Assembly: GCA_000151295.1 (NCBI GenBank)
Contig: GG745328.1
Coordinates: 605,634-669,633, forward strand
Origin: Allomyces macrogynus ATCC 38327
Taxonomy: Eukaryota; Blastocladiomycota; Blastocladiomycetes; Blastocladiales; Blastocladiaceae
DNA: 64,000 nucleotides
Direction of reading: 5' to 3'
The notes beneath the pieces were generated by a model. It was not told the DNA's origin and did no database searches. It saw only the letters and a program-made list of their open reading frames with translations. Every line of letters starts with the position of its first letter. Within the stretch, counting starts at the first letter, position 1. Position numbers and translations under genes: made by a program. This document shows, piece after piece, positions 24,270-34,723 of this stretch.

Positions 24270-24979
24270 CGTGCGCGAAGTGGCCTTGGATTAGATGTTG
24301 TGAATGGTGAGACTGTTCGTTGCTCTGGTGCTCCCTGTGAGCACAGCAATCAAAGGAAGTCATGAACCGACAAGAACCATGCATCAGGTTTGCGCGTCCA
24401 GGTTTTCCGGGTTTCCAAGCCACTTGCTCGTGCCTGTCGCCCACGCTTGCCAGTCCCTTGTTCATTCTGCTTCGTATCCACTCTCAAATCCGACGGCCGA
24501 CAATGTGAATCATTCCCCCATTCTCGCCAGGCAGGGCTTTGACATCGTGCTGACTCCCATCCAGTGACATTTCGCTTGCCGTTTGAAGGATACCTAGCAG
24601 AACTGTCGCAGGAAGTGTTCTACCGAGTCGACGCCTTTGCGCTCTGCTGCCTCTTGTGGCGCATCGATCGCATCGTCGCTGCTGTGTCGCCGATTCCTTG
24701 AATGCAGCAGAATCATGAGTGAGTGTGACAGTCATGCAAGGGAGGCACGGCCCACACCACTGCTGGAGGTGCACACGCATCACTTGGCTCTGGCATTTGG
24801 CGAAAGAGGGAGACTGGAAGCACAGGCGAATTCAAAAAGACTTTGAAAGGATGACGAAAATGGTGCACTGCAAACAGAAATAATGGCACGCACAACCCGG
24901 TCAAAAACGAAAGAAAAAACAACCGGCACGAAAGCAGCAGCCGCACGAGTGGCTTGAAATTCTTGCACGAAAAAGGCAG
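24270..24979. other. Spacer between F-box/LRR copies E and D
   Basis: About 700 bp without a supported gene; small frames on both strands lack codon bias. Confidence 0.4.
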
Positions 24980-26165
24980 CAGGCAGTGAGCTCCTCAAAA
25001 TTGGCGGTCCCAACGTTCAACTTGGGCAACCCAGCTCTTGTCCTCCCAGCCTTGCTTCGAGCAGCGTCAAATCGGAGGCCAGCATCGTCCCTCAACGCGC
25101 AATGCCGCGCATCCAGCTCCCGCAAACCCTCGGGCAAGCGCATAACAAAAATCCTGAACCTACCCATCGCGTGAATCGGACGGACTCTCGTGCAGCGGAT
25201 GCTCCTCGGGTACGAGAAAGCCGAGCTTGACTGAGTGCATCGCACTTGCGGCGCCGTCTGGCACACGTAAGTAGAGAGCATCGAGCAGAGGGTCCAATTT
25301 TTCGAGGCGCAGAAAATCATGATAAGACGCTTGCAGGTCTGAAGATCCCTAAAGCAAACGAATAAGGGCCACCGCGCACTCCGCCCAATCGGTTTCCAGA
25401 AGGATAATTCACCAGTCCATTCCAGTTTCAGCTCAACAAGCGACTTTGGGAGACAGCAGAGCAGAGCGGCCAACACAGCATCCGAATCAATCGACTCTAA
25501 CGTGATGGTCAGCTTGGTCAATCCTGGCGGGAAATTGGCGGTAACAACATCGTGCAAGAATGTGATAGGCCCTCACAGACAAAGTAGTTCAGCTTGAGAG
25601 ATGTCAGCGCCGACGGGTACATGGGCCACGTATCAATCGTTTCCTCGTACGCAGCATCGATGACAAGGCGCTGGCACAACTTTGGCATCAGCATGCGCTG
25701 GCTTCCAGGTAAGAGACGGTACTGGCGTAACTGGTCGATTGGAATCCGAACTGCCGACCACTTTAGGCTCGGCCTCGAGCACGCCTACGCGTAGTAATCT
25801 AACTCCAATACAGGCTTGCGGTCCTTGCAGCGTGGCGAGAGGATGAGACGGCACACCTATTGCCTGCAGACAGTGCGGTCCCAAAGCAAGGAACCAGTCG
25901 ACTGAAGGTCACTCTGATACAATGTTCCTTGCGTCTCGTCCTGCAGGTCCTCATCATCAACGTCATCGAGGTGGGGGGGGGGGGGGGAACAATTGGCCTG
26001 GGTCATGGATAAGGGTGCGGATGGTAGGAGCAAAAAAGTTGGCTGAGATTGTCGCCAAACGTGCAAGCGTCTGGCAGCCCTCCTGCTTATCCAATGTAAC
26101 GACGGGAATCAACTTGCATGGTTGCTCAACCACGTTCAATGGCAGTCGCTCAATCGGGCGACCGC
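24980..26165 (-). pseudogene. F-box/LRR family copy D: decayed, internally deleted
   Basis: The F-box-like start (RPIERLPLNVVEQ, then LARLATISANFFAPTIRTL) is readable from 26165 to about 26000, ending at a run of 15 G on the plus strand (25973-25987). Family pieces reappear in other frames: WPMYPSALTSLKLNYF near 25600, LTKLTITLESIDSDAVLAAL near 25500, and the C-terminal block LPEGLRELDARHCALRDDAG with AGRTRAGLPKLNV near 25100-25000. Most of the LRR region between these is missing. The frame changes, the homopolymer and the large deletion together mark a pseudogene. Confidence 0.75.
25973..25987. repeat. G15 homopolymer (C15 on the coding strand of copy D)
   Basis: Fifteen consecutive G lie immediately after the F-box-like segment of copy D and break its reading frame. 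Such tracts are prone to slippage and to sequencing error. Confidence 0.9.
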
Positions 26166-26229
26166 TCAGGGACAGGGATAAACCGATATTCGGTCACAAA
26201 ATGGTTCGTCATCATCCTCTTCCAACTCT

Positions 26230-27545
26230 AGAGAGTGCCATTCCGGGTGTTCAGCTCGCGCAATTCCTACCTCGATATCATGACGGTCGCGCGATGTGCG
26301 ACCTGCAACTTGAGCTGCGGCAATTCGTCCAAGTATTCGAGGAGTATCAAACCGGGAAGCTTGAAAGACTGCAACGGTTGCTTGGTTTTCATCAGCCGCA
26401 TAGCAAGAGCATCGAGCGATGCAGGCGCGTCAGTGAAACGCAAAAAGGTATGATGGAGCACAAGAAACAACGGCAAGCTCGGCAAGACGTGGACGAGTGT
26501 GGAGTTCTCACGTCGCCCTGCAAGAAGAAGTCGCTGCCAAATGCCTGGAAGATTGGCCCCGCATGCAATCTTGAGGTCGGCAAGCGCCTGTATTAGTCTG
26601 TAGTAGAGCTGCACGAGCAGCTCTTCGACTGAGAGCTCGTCCAAATTGAGCCCAAGCTGACGGAGCGCAATTGGCACGCGTACAGTGCATTGAGGCAACT
26701 TGGCTTGTCAGCAAGCTTGTCTACCCATGCGCAGGGACGTGACGGTTGTCGGGTACTCGTCAAAAAATCACAGGATGCGACGAGCCACGAATGAACCGTC
26801 ATTCAAGGTTTGGCACAATGGTGGAACTGGTAATGTGCTTGTCATGGCAGTGAGCATAAAGTGACGCATGGGCGAGCAAATTCGAAACTGACGACCATTT
26901 GTGTGACTAACTGCGCTTAGTGTCCTTGGCCTGGCCCCACACGGCATCGTAAGCAGCGCATTGGTGTTGTCGGTCTCACCCCGGTAGAATGACGCACCCC
27001 GTCGGCTGCGACAGATTTAGGCGCGTATCCATGGTTTAACAGCCCACAAGTACTGGCTTGCGCTTCGAACTCGGCCAATAAACCTCCACTGCTGATTCTT
27101 CGGGGAGCAAGTCCCCAGCCAGCATCTCGAACACTCGGTTGGAATCGTCCCACCACTTGGAGTCATCGGCGCCGCCTGCATCAGATGCATCGTCGGTCGC
27201 TTGCTTTTTTGTCGAAGACACAAACTTGATGCGGTCCAAGCATTCGTCCACAGTTGCCGTATGAATAACAGGCGCAAAAAGGACCGGTGCAGCCAGCACC
27301 AGATACACAGCGTCGTGCGATCGGCCATGGCAAGTACATGGTAGTGCAGAATGAGATAAATGTCGTCGGGTGGCTGTTCGATTGGCGAGCGCATCTCCGC
27401 TGAACTGGGCGTGTAGGCGCTGGCCGTCAATGCGCATCTCATGATTGCTACAGTCGACAGGAACGGAGGTAGCGAGCTGCGGCTTGCAAATAGTTGCTGA
27501 TGATGTAGGGGTTGGGGTTACTAGTTTTCTGAGCCGTTGTGGCAA
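26230..27545 (-). pseudogene. F-box/LRR family copy C: heavily decayed
   Basis: An F-box-like start (RSPIEQPPDDIYLILHYHVLAMADRTTL) is visible at about 27400-27310. It shifts frame into DAVYLVLAAPVLFAPVIHT and an acidic linker (27300-27040). Then 26800-26230 holds the middle of the family sequence in other frames (IALRQLGLNLDELSVEELL, LILLEYLDELPQLKLQ). The C-terminal LRR block is absent, so the copy ends where copy D begins. No continuous frame exists. Confidence 0.65.
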
Positions 27546-27859
27546 GAGGAATAACTGGCCGGATCCTGTTGTGACTGTTGTGACTGACGGCTGGTTCGTG
27601 GGATGTGTATCGTGTAAAAGCTGCAGCCTGCAAGAGCAGATCAGGTTGCTAGCCTTTTAGCAGTAGTCTCGCTCAGAATACATAGCTTGGAATGAACAAA
27701 GTAATTCGAAAATGCCGACAATTACAGAAGAAAAAAGACGAGCCATTCTCACCCTCTCTCACCCTTCACCACCTTCGCGGTCGCGTCGATCGATCAGCCG
27801 ACATGAGAGCACTGTACATGCGACGGTCGAACCGATTGAACGCAACGCCCTCGTCTGCT

Positions 27860-29601
27860 TCATCCCTCAAGTCTCAAAGTGTGCATCCGTGACAGTACGC
27901 AGCTTGGCAAGGCCTGCCGCCGTCAGACCAATGCGCTTCCGCAACGCCGAGATAAACGCGCCGATACTTTCGTCGATTTGGCAAGACTGGATGTCGAGCG
28001 TGCGAAGCGACGGTGGGAGCGCGTCAATCCAGAGCTCGGGCGTCGCGTCCTCACCAATGGCGCGATTAAACGAGACGTTGAGCGTGTGCAGCGCGGGTGG
28101 AAACGGCGCAAAGAGCGTGGAGAGCTAATTACTGAGCCCCAGGTTGAGCACTTTCAGCGTTGGCGGGAAGCATGGGGTCAAGTGTCGGAGGTCGCGCGTC
28201 GCCAAATTGTTGTTGGACAAGTCCAAGTGCGTGAGAGTGGTGGGGAATGTCCATGGCTCGTTGTTGAGAATCTGGCACATGCCCGTCGCATCAAACACCC
28301 TTAATGACAGCGACTGGAGAGCACGCAGACTGGTCATGTTTGATGTGCCCGATAAGGATCCCCGGAAGGCTTCAACACGCGAAATCTACACATCATCAAG
28401 TGTCGCCAAGTACAGGTGCGCGAGAGCTGGCGGGACTGCAAGCGTTTCCGCGGTGTACGCGGTTAGGTATTCTGGCCACCATGGGAGCGTGAAACGAAGC
28501 GACCGTGAAGGGACTGGTAGCGCACTAATCAGGTCGAAAAACGGATCGCCCTCGTCGTCCATATCGAGGGAACCCCATGCCAAGGGCTCGCAGCGTGCAA
28601 TCCCGACTTCGAGATCCTTGACGGTGAAACGATTTGGCCCCAGTGGCGGGAGAGGCGGAAGATCGGGCATATCAACAGGCAACAGCAACAGGAGTTTCAG
28701 CAAATTCAGGACTGGATTGCCATTGACGGCCTTGGTCTGCCGCAGGGGCAGTGCATCAAGGATGGCAAATGAAACCGAAGAATGCGCAGTTGCACTAACT
28801 TGGTCAGGCCGCAAGCAAGCGCTGGACCACACCGCATCAGGCAAATCCTCATTTCGCGATGCCATGCGGACCGGCATATACAATCTTTAGCTCGGTGAGA
28901 GTCTGCGGCATGTGGAAAAACAATTCGCCAAGCATCATGTCATCACAATAGTTCAATGTCCACAGCCAGGTGGCGAAGCATGGGAGGCGGGCAAGTAAAG
29001 TCACGCAGAAAGTGCGTTCTTCCGCGACAAGGCCAATGAGCCGAAGCGAGATGAGCGTCTCTGGGTAATTAACATCTTCCTTCGTCATTTCGTCCGTCAT
29101 ATGCATGGTCAAGTTCCGGCACAATGGCGGGAGCGTACGCATCGGGGACTCGTCAGAAAATACGCAATGTCGAAATTCCGCGAGAGGAAGCAGGATCATA
29201 AACCACTTGCAAGACAGGACAGCACCTTGCCGCACCTGTGCCTCCCCCGTCACCATGTCATACTCGACGTGGTGGCGGTGTCGGTCACGCGCAGGCAAGA
29301 TGAGGCGCCGTGTTGTCCGAGCTGGGTTTGGGCGCGCATCTATCACACAACGACCAACACACTTGCTTTTCACACCAACCCACTCGTTAATGGCGGACTC
29401 ATCAGGCAACGTTTCGTCCGGATCCATGCAAATAATGTCCGGGTCCGTATCGCGAACATTACCAGGACCAGGGTCCCGCAACCGTCGAATTTGTTCGGTC
29501 GATGAGAGGGGATCGAAGAGAGCTGCGAACAGGAGCGGTCTTCGCCAGCAGGACCGAACTGATCCTGTTGAGGCCGTGTTGAGGCACACGATGCGCGACA
29601 A
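27860..29601 (-). pseudogene. F-box/LRR family copy B: 5'-truncated and frameshifted
   Basis: The frame 29601-28849 carries the Trp-rich and first LRR region but lacks an F-box start. The frame then changes near 28860 into 28883-28386 (FTVKDLEVGIARCEPLAW, LRFTLPWWPEYLTAYTAETL), which ends in a stop. The next segment, 28337-28125, has canonical LRRs (LTHLDLSNNNLATRDLRHL). The C-terminal block (LHTLNVSFNRAIGEDATPEL, SLRTLDIQSCQIDES, RKRIGLTAAGLAKL) lies in yet another frame down to about 27860. The order matches intact copies, but at least three breaks are present. Confidence 0.75.
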
Positions 29602-29713
29602 AAAAAAAAGACAAACGGTTCAGGATGCATCTACAAGCGACAAGTCAGACACGACAAATAAATACAAAAAATGAGCGAGCGAATGCAAAAAGGTTATGAT
29701 CCACGCCCGGTCG

Positions 29714-31672
29714 TCACTCCAATGAAGCACCCACGAGTCCCTGGTAGACACTCAGCGAAAATCGGTTCGACGTGTATCCAAGATCCAAGGAAAAATTGGT
29801 TAAGCCCGTGTCAACTTGCAACTTGGGCCACCCGGCACGTGAGAGCCCGATCCGCCGCCGTACGTCCACAAACAGCCGGCCAAACTCGTCGTCGAGGTTG
29901 CACATGCGAATGTCGAGCTTGCGCAGCGTGTTGGGCAACGACAGAATCCAAAGCTGCGGAAACAGCTCGTCCGAGAGCGTCGGGTTAAACGCCAAATTGA
30001 GTGTGCGCAGTTTGGGCGGCAGAGGCGTGACGAGCGTGTGGATCTTGTTCGTCGATAGATCGAGGTGCTGCAACCCAGCAGGCAACAGCGGCTGCAGCGC
30101 CTTCAAGTCGTGCGCGGTGAGGTCATTGTCTGCGAGCGAGATGCGCGTGAGCGTGCGCGGCAACGTCCACCCCTTGTCAACAAACCGTGCGAGCACGCGG
30201 CTCGACAGACAGCGCATCAGCGACAGCGACGTGAGCGTCAGCGGCAGGGCCGCTGCGTCGAGTGCCGCAAGCGGGAAACACTGTGACCCACTCATGCCCA
30301 TGACAATCGATTCGGGCGGCGACATGGCGCCCGAGACGGTGAGCTTCAAGTCCTGCAACGTTGGCGAGACAAGCGCGTCAACAAGGTCGCGCACCGAATC
30401 CTCGGTCCATTTCGGCAATGCGACGCGCAGCGACAGTGTTGGTGCTTGCAGTGTCGAGAGCACCGTGTGCACGTACTCGCCGACAGGGTCCCAGTTTTCC
30501 CACTCTTTCACGGCGATATCGAGGTGCGCGACCACGAACCCATCGCGCGACGGCGGTCGCACTTCGCCAGCAGGCGCCTCGTTGGGCACAATGAGCCCGA
30601 GGGTGATCTGGCGCATGGGTGCGGTATCGACCGAGGCGGTACGCCAGGAGAGTGCATCAACGACGGGGATCACGTCCTCAATGCGCAAGAAATCGTGTAC
30701 AAAATCTTGTAGCGCCGTCATGCTCCGCAGCGCGCGCGTGAGCACTGGTCTGCACCCACCGCCAACGTCGTCCGGGTATCGGTCGACCTCGCACTCAAAC
30801 TCGAGGATGAGCCGCGTCAAGGTCGTTGGTAAATGGCGATAAAACGCCTTGAGCACCTCGTTGCGCGAGATATGGCTGACTTTGACGGTCAAGGATCGGA
30901 GGGTCGGCGGCCAATGTGCGGCCACGTCGTAGAACGCATCCTCCTCGACGAGCGTGAAATCGCCGAGTTCGAGCGATACGAGCGTGTCGGGGTACCTCGG
31001 CCACTCATCAAACGTCTCCCACCGGTCAAAGACGGCCAGGTGCCGGCACTCGCGCGGAATCGGGTAGTCCTGGTTGTCTTCGGCAATCGTGTAGTGCGCG
31101 AGCTGGTGCAAAGCAATCGGGACCGTCGTCCATTTCCGGCTCAGCCGTGGCAAGTCGACAATCTTCTTGCCCTCGAGCGGAACGTGCACTCGGTCAGGCG
31201 TGCGCGCGGGCATGACGAGTAGCCACTTGACCCACGGGCTCGGAGGTCGGTCAACGACGTACTCGGCCGTGGGCGCGCTCATGCCGTCGGTCCAAGGCCA
31301 CGTGTCCTTGGCGACACGCTGCGGTTCGAGCGGAATGAAAATGTGGTCGTGGTTGCGTTCGCGAATGGCAGTGCGGATAGCGGGAGCGAAAAAGGCGGCC
31401 GACGAAATGGCAAATTGCAGCAGCGCGACGCGGTCGGTTGGATTGCCCGTCAGCACCCACTGGCAAATGACCTCGAGCAGGTCGTAAGGGATGCGCTCAA
31501 TAGGTGCGCGGCGCTCATCGTCAACGTAAATGGACGACGTGGTCGAAGCTGAAGTCAGGGCAGACGCAGATGTGGTATTGGGACTGGCAGATGCTGTTCT
31601 GCTCGCAGGAGCGGCGCGACTTGGGGTGGGGTTGGTCGCAACCGAGCTCGTCTTCTTCTTCTTCTTGGCCAT
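29714..31672 (-). CDS. F-box-like leucine-rich-repeat protein, copy A (intact, 652 aa)
   Basis: A single exon from ATG 31670-31672 to the stop at 29714. The N-terminus is a Lys run (MAKKKKK) and Ser/Thr-rich linker, which could act as a nuclear localisation signal. The F-box-like region follows (APIERIPYDLLEVICQWVL, LLQFAISSAAFFAPAIRTAI), then the family's Trp-rich region (WLLVMPARTPDRVHVPL). About ten LRRs follow, the best near the end: LTSLSLMRCLSSRVLARF, LTRISLADNDLTAHDLKAL, LQHLDLSTNKIHTL, LRKLDIRMCNLDDEFGRL. A conserved tail (GWPKLQVDTG, NRFSLSVYQGL) matches copies E and F. The frame stays open upstream to 31843 (another ATG), but Met31672 has the better context and suits the family. The substrate-receptor role in ubiquitination is inferred. 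Confidence 0.82.
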   Translation of the reverse strand: MAKKKKKTSSVATNPTPSRAAPASRTASASPNTTSASALTSASTTSSIYVDDERRAPIERIPYDLLEVICQWVLTGNPTDRVALLQFAISSAAFFAPAIRTAIRERNHDHIFIPLEPQRVAKDTWPWTDGMSAPTAEYVVDRPPSPWVKWLLVMPARTPDRVHVPLEGKKIVDLPRLSRKWTTVPIALHQLAHYTIAEDNQDYPIPRECRHLAVFDRWETFDEWPRYPDTLVSLELGDFTLVEEDAFYDVAAHWPPTLRSLTVKVSHISRNEVLKAFYRHLPTTLTRLILEFECEVDRYPDDVGGGCRPVLTRALRSMTALQDFVHDFLRIEDVIPVVDALSWRTASVDTAPMRQITLGLIVPNEAPAGEVRPPSRDGFVVAHLDIAVKEWENWDPVGEYVHTVLSTLQAPTLSLRVALPKWTEDSVRDLVDALVSPTLQDLKLTVSGAMSPPESIVMGMSGSQCFPLAALDAAALPLTLTSLSLMRCLSSRVLARFVDKGWTLPRTLTRISLADNDLTAHDLKALQPLLPAGLQHLDLSTNKIHTLVTPLPPKLRTLNLAFNPTLSDELFPQLWILSLPNTLRKLDIRMCNLDDEFGRLFVDVRRRIGLSRAGWPKLQVDTGLTNFSLDLGYTSNRFSLSVYQGLVGASLE

Positions 31673-32473
31673 CTTGCCAAATGCAAGCGAGCGGAATTGC
31701 AGCGGGAGATGAGCGCAAGGTTGATGTGTGTCGTCAAGAATGCTTGCTGTGATTCTTGGACCTGGTGCCGTAACGTTGCGCAGCGGTGGTGTGCCGCGCC
31801 TCTTTTTTCTTCGTCTCCAGCGGCCGCTTGACTCCACTTCCATTTTGCAACGCAACTCGTGAGTTCACGCCAAAACAACAGCAGCTTTTGACCTTGCTCC
31901 TCCCGTCCCCTTGCTGCTCTCTTTGTCACGCGCCGGCCTCTGTATCAGTGTCCTCGGCGCACAGCTCGCTCATTTCCGAGCGAGCCCCATGACCGAACGA
32001 CTTTGGACGGGCCTGGTAGACAGATCGCGCTGGACCCGGGATTTGAATCGCAAGCGCGTTTTGCTTCGCGCGGTTCATTGTGGCCGGCCAACATGTCGCC
32101 TTTGCTAGCTTTATGGAGCAGGGAGCACAGGACACAACTAAGCGATTATGGAAGAATGAGACCTTGATAACGTGAAGCGAGCTTGCACTGGGCCAGAGGT
32201 CCTGCGCTTCATGAGCGTGTTTTGGTGACCTTGACTGACCTGGCCCCACTGCCCCTGCACTGATGTTGGGACTGCACTGAAAGTCAAAGGCAAATTGGAA
32301 TCCAAACCCCACTCCCATCAAATTAACATTTTCGGCATGGCCCCCACCACGACGCACGCGTACAACATGGACCGAATAGTCGCGCGCAGCGCAGTCGCAG
32401 GCTGGTCGCGATCATGCACAGCGTGCCCAAACGCGCGAAGTCGCGGGTAACATCCAGTGCTGCGACCCACTGC
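31673..32473. other. Intergenic region between the F-box/LRR array and the small zinc-binding gene
   Basis: About 800 bp. No coding bias on either strand; it should contain the copy A promoter and the 3' UTR of the small zinc-binding gene. Confidence 0.4.
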
Positions 32474-33071
32474 TTAGGCCTTGCCTGGGAAGCAATCGGC
32501 CGCCGTTTTGTTGTGCTAGAAGTGTGGGAGGGCGGGGGCAAACGATCATGATCGTTAGGACGCTGGTCCGGACCGCGGCGAAAACAGCGCCAAACAACGT
32601 GCCTTGTTCTCGGCGTGCTGGTTGAGAGTCGCGAGGTTCGCGGTGCCGAGGAACGTCTGCTTGCACACGACGCACTGAATGTTCTTGGCGGCCTCGTTCT
32701 GTTCAAACACCGAGAAATGAGCGACTGCACGTCACTGGTAATCGAGCGCCGAGGACGAACCACGTGCTTCGACCATTAAAATATACGGACCACTTTGAGC
32801 TGCGACTTCGCCACGCCGCCCGCCGCCTTGGCGTTGCGCTCGCGCTTCTGTTGCGCCTTGCTGCCGTTACCCTATTAAACATGGTTCCGTGCGGATTGGA
32901 GACGATTAATCAACCACGATCACGGCAGTTGCTGTTATTGATGACATGGTCGGCCCGCTCGGCCAAGCAGATTCCTCTGCGCGCGGTCCCATGGCCAGAG
33001 CGGCATCGGCTGGTTGAGCGCGGTTTGCTGGCGGCGGTAATGCCAAACGTGCCCAAATCGATCATTACCAT
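32474..33071 (-). CDS. Small zinc-binding protein of the SERF/4F5 - At2g23090/ZNF706-like type (72 aa, four exons)
   Basis: Reconstructed on the minus strand. Exon 1 is only the ATG (33071-33069), followed at once by a GTAATG donor. Exon 2 is 32871-32794, exon 3 is 32698-32603 and exon 4 is 32515-32474, ending TAA. All junctions are phase 0. The product begins MGNGSKAQQKRERNAK, a classic 4F5/SERF-type basic start. It then has a single C2H2-type finger (NIQCVVCKQTF, then NQHAENKH) and a short CFPGKA tail, giving 72 aa, the normal family size. The last intron uses a GC donor (AAG|GCACGT) and has a CTAAC branch-like site before CTTCTAG; only this splice restores the expected His of the finger. 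The family is nuclear or cytosolic and poorly understood; no pathway is assigned. Confidence 0.85.
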
Positions 33072-34448
33072 GGTTGCAAGTAGTTCGGGGGCGATTTGAT
33101 TGACAGGAAGTGGAGTTGTCGGGCGTCGACAGCGTTGCAGCGTTCAGGGAGTTTGGATTCGAGGTTGATGAGGTCGGACCATGGGGACCGTGGGGGCAAA
33201 AAGCAGTTGCTGAGGTGCGGCCGTTCGACTTCGAAGAGTGGCAAAACCAGGGCTGGCCGAGTGCTGCCGTTCTGCTGGCCTCGCTGGACGACACCTGCTC
33301 TTGGGTCGGGTGAACAGGTGATGAATCCCGGCCGGCCTGAAGCCCCTCCCCCCAGCGCCCCCGCAAATCCTCGCCATCTTGAGCGCTGTCGGGTTCGGAT
33401 TTCAGCGGACTGGTTGCTATGCGACAACTTGGTCACGCTCTTCCATGTGACGGGCGAAACAACCACAGTCGCCGTGCTCTCCGCCAGCGCCAGGGCCTGA
33501 ACGACGGGAAACACGCCCGCTGTGAACACCACGATGGCCCCACCTCATCAGCCCCCGCAAATCCTTCAACAACACGCACCGTGCACGTCGCCACTGGTGC
33601 AAGTCGCCGCCCGACCGCCCGACCGCCCGACCGCCCGACCGCCCGACCGCCCGACCGCCCGGCTACCATGTTTCTCGACAGATTGCCTGTGGCCGATGCC
33701 GGCTCCCCACCGCTCGACCGCCTGCCGACGGCAGCCACGAGCTTCGTAGAAGCGACCGCTCCTTTGCCGCCTGACCGTGGACAACAACGAGCCTGGGCTA
33801 AAAGGAAAGTACAAGGACAAACCGACACCAGCACAATGACGACGTACCACATCGCGCCTGCCAGCGGGTGGTTTTCGCGCGCTTGGCGACAGTTGTAGAT
33901 GTAAACCTTGTTGATGCGTCGCGCACACGCAAGAAGCGACCCGCGGCACCGCGCCAGGCGAAGAGCAATGACGCGGTGGGCGGCTGGGGCCTGAGCCTGC
34001 AGCACCACACGCCGTCGGGTGTTGCGGTGGCCCTGCGACAACGGCGTGTGATGGCAGACAGCGGTGTGTGATGGCAGACAGTGGTGCTGCAGCTGGAGCA
34101 GTACCGCGCGTTGCGACGAATGGTGGTGCAAGACCCGGACAAAGTGAGGGGAATCGACAACCAGCAGCATGCCTGAGGAGAGCACGACAGCAGCAGCGGC
34201 GAGGCGGCAGCGACTGGGTCGTCATGACGACGGCACGCACTTTGAATGGCAGCAAACGAAACTGCCGCGCGAGCACAACCTGGACGCGCGACTAATTGAC
34301 GCACTGGAACTTGACGCGCGACTGATGCACAGCAAAAGATAACAGGCTACATGGCCGAACGAATGCGGATGTGTAAGGGGCTCCGACAACCCAGGTTGTG
34401 ACGCAACAGTACTTAATAGGCAACATTTCGCCTCAATGCAACAACCCC
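33072..34448. other. Intergenic region with simple repeats
   Basis: About 1.4 kb. It holds an 8-bp tandem repeat (33607-33662) and a ~20-bp near-tandem duplication at about 34046-34084. A frame at 33110-33313 (+) without an ATG, preceded by an AG, encodes plausible acidic sequence (FEVDEVGPWGPWGQKAV); I count it only as a possible coding remnant. Confidence 0.4.
33607..33662 (+). repeat. 8-bp tandem repeat (CCGCCCGA)n, about 7 copies
   Basis: Perfect head-to-tail copies of an 8-base unit, ending in CCGCCCGG. Since 8 is not a multiple of 3, it reads in all frames and is probably non-coding. Confidence 0.95.
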
Positions 34449-34533
34449 GGTTGTGTGGCCGAGTCGGTTAAGGCGGTGGACTTAAGTTCCACTGGTGTTA
34501 AGCACCTCTTGGGTTCGAATCCCAACGCAACTA
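34449..34533 (+). tRNA. tRNA-Leu (UAA anticodon)
   Basis: An 85-nt class II tRNA. The acceptor stem GGTTGTG pairs with CGCAACT including two G-U pairs. The D arm contains the A box TGGCCGAGTCGG. The anticodon stem GTGGA/TCCAC closes the loop CTTAAGT, giving anticodon TAA. There is a long variable arm (TGGTGTTAAGCACCT) and a T arm with GGGTTCGAATCCC as B box. A is the discriminator base and CCA is not encoded, as usual in eukaryotes. No intron is present in the anticodon loop. Confidence 0.93.
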
Positions 34534-34542
34534 TGCATTTTT

Positions 34543-34628
34543 GTACGCATGGCCGAGTGGTCGAAGGCGGGTTGACCCATGTTCCACTGGTGCTCAGCAC
34601 CACTTGGGTTTGAACCCCAATGCAACAA
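34543..34628 (+). pseudogene. Decayed tRNA-Leu copy directly downstream of the tRNA-Leu gene
   Basis: This keeps the D arm (GGCCGAGTGGTCGAAGGCG), a variable-arm hairpin (TGGTGCTCAGCACCA) and a T arm (TTGGGTTTGAACCCCAA) in register with the preceding gene. Only three of seven acceptor pairs form. The anticodon stem has a mismatch, and the loop CCCATGT no longer contains a leucine anticodon. It lies 9 bp after the functional gene, so a tandem duplication followed by decay is likely. Confidence 0.75.
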
Positions 34629-34723
34629 ATTGGACGCTTTAGCCAACTTGATTTTGACTTTCTTTGCTCTTTTTCCGCCGTGTTGGTCAGTCCTCAAGTT
34701 GCGCGCGTGGCACGCTCGAGGAC

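Noticed and set aside
33607..33662. CRISPR-like array (regular short repeats)
   Set aside because: Units are 8 bp with no spacers, in a eukaryotic genome; simple tandem repeat.
33566..34304. Minus-strand frames of 236-250 codons around the 8-bp repeat
   Set aside because: No codon bias, and they run through simple repeats; no domain or splice support.
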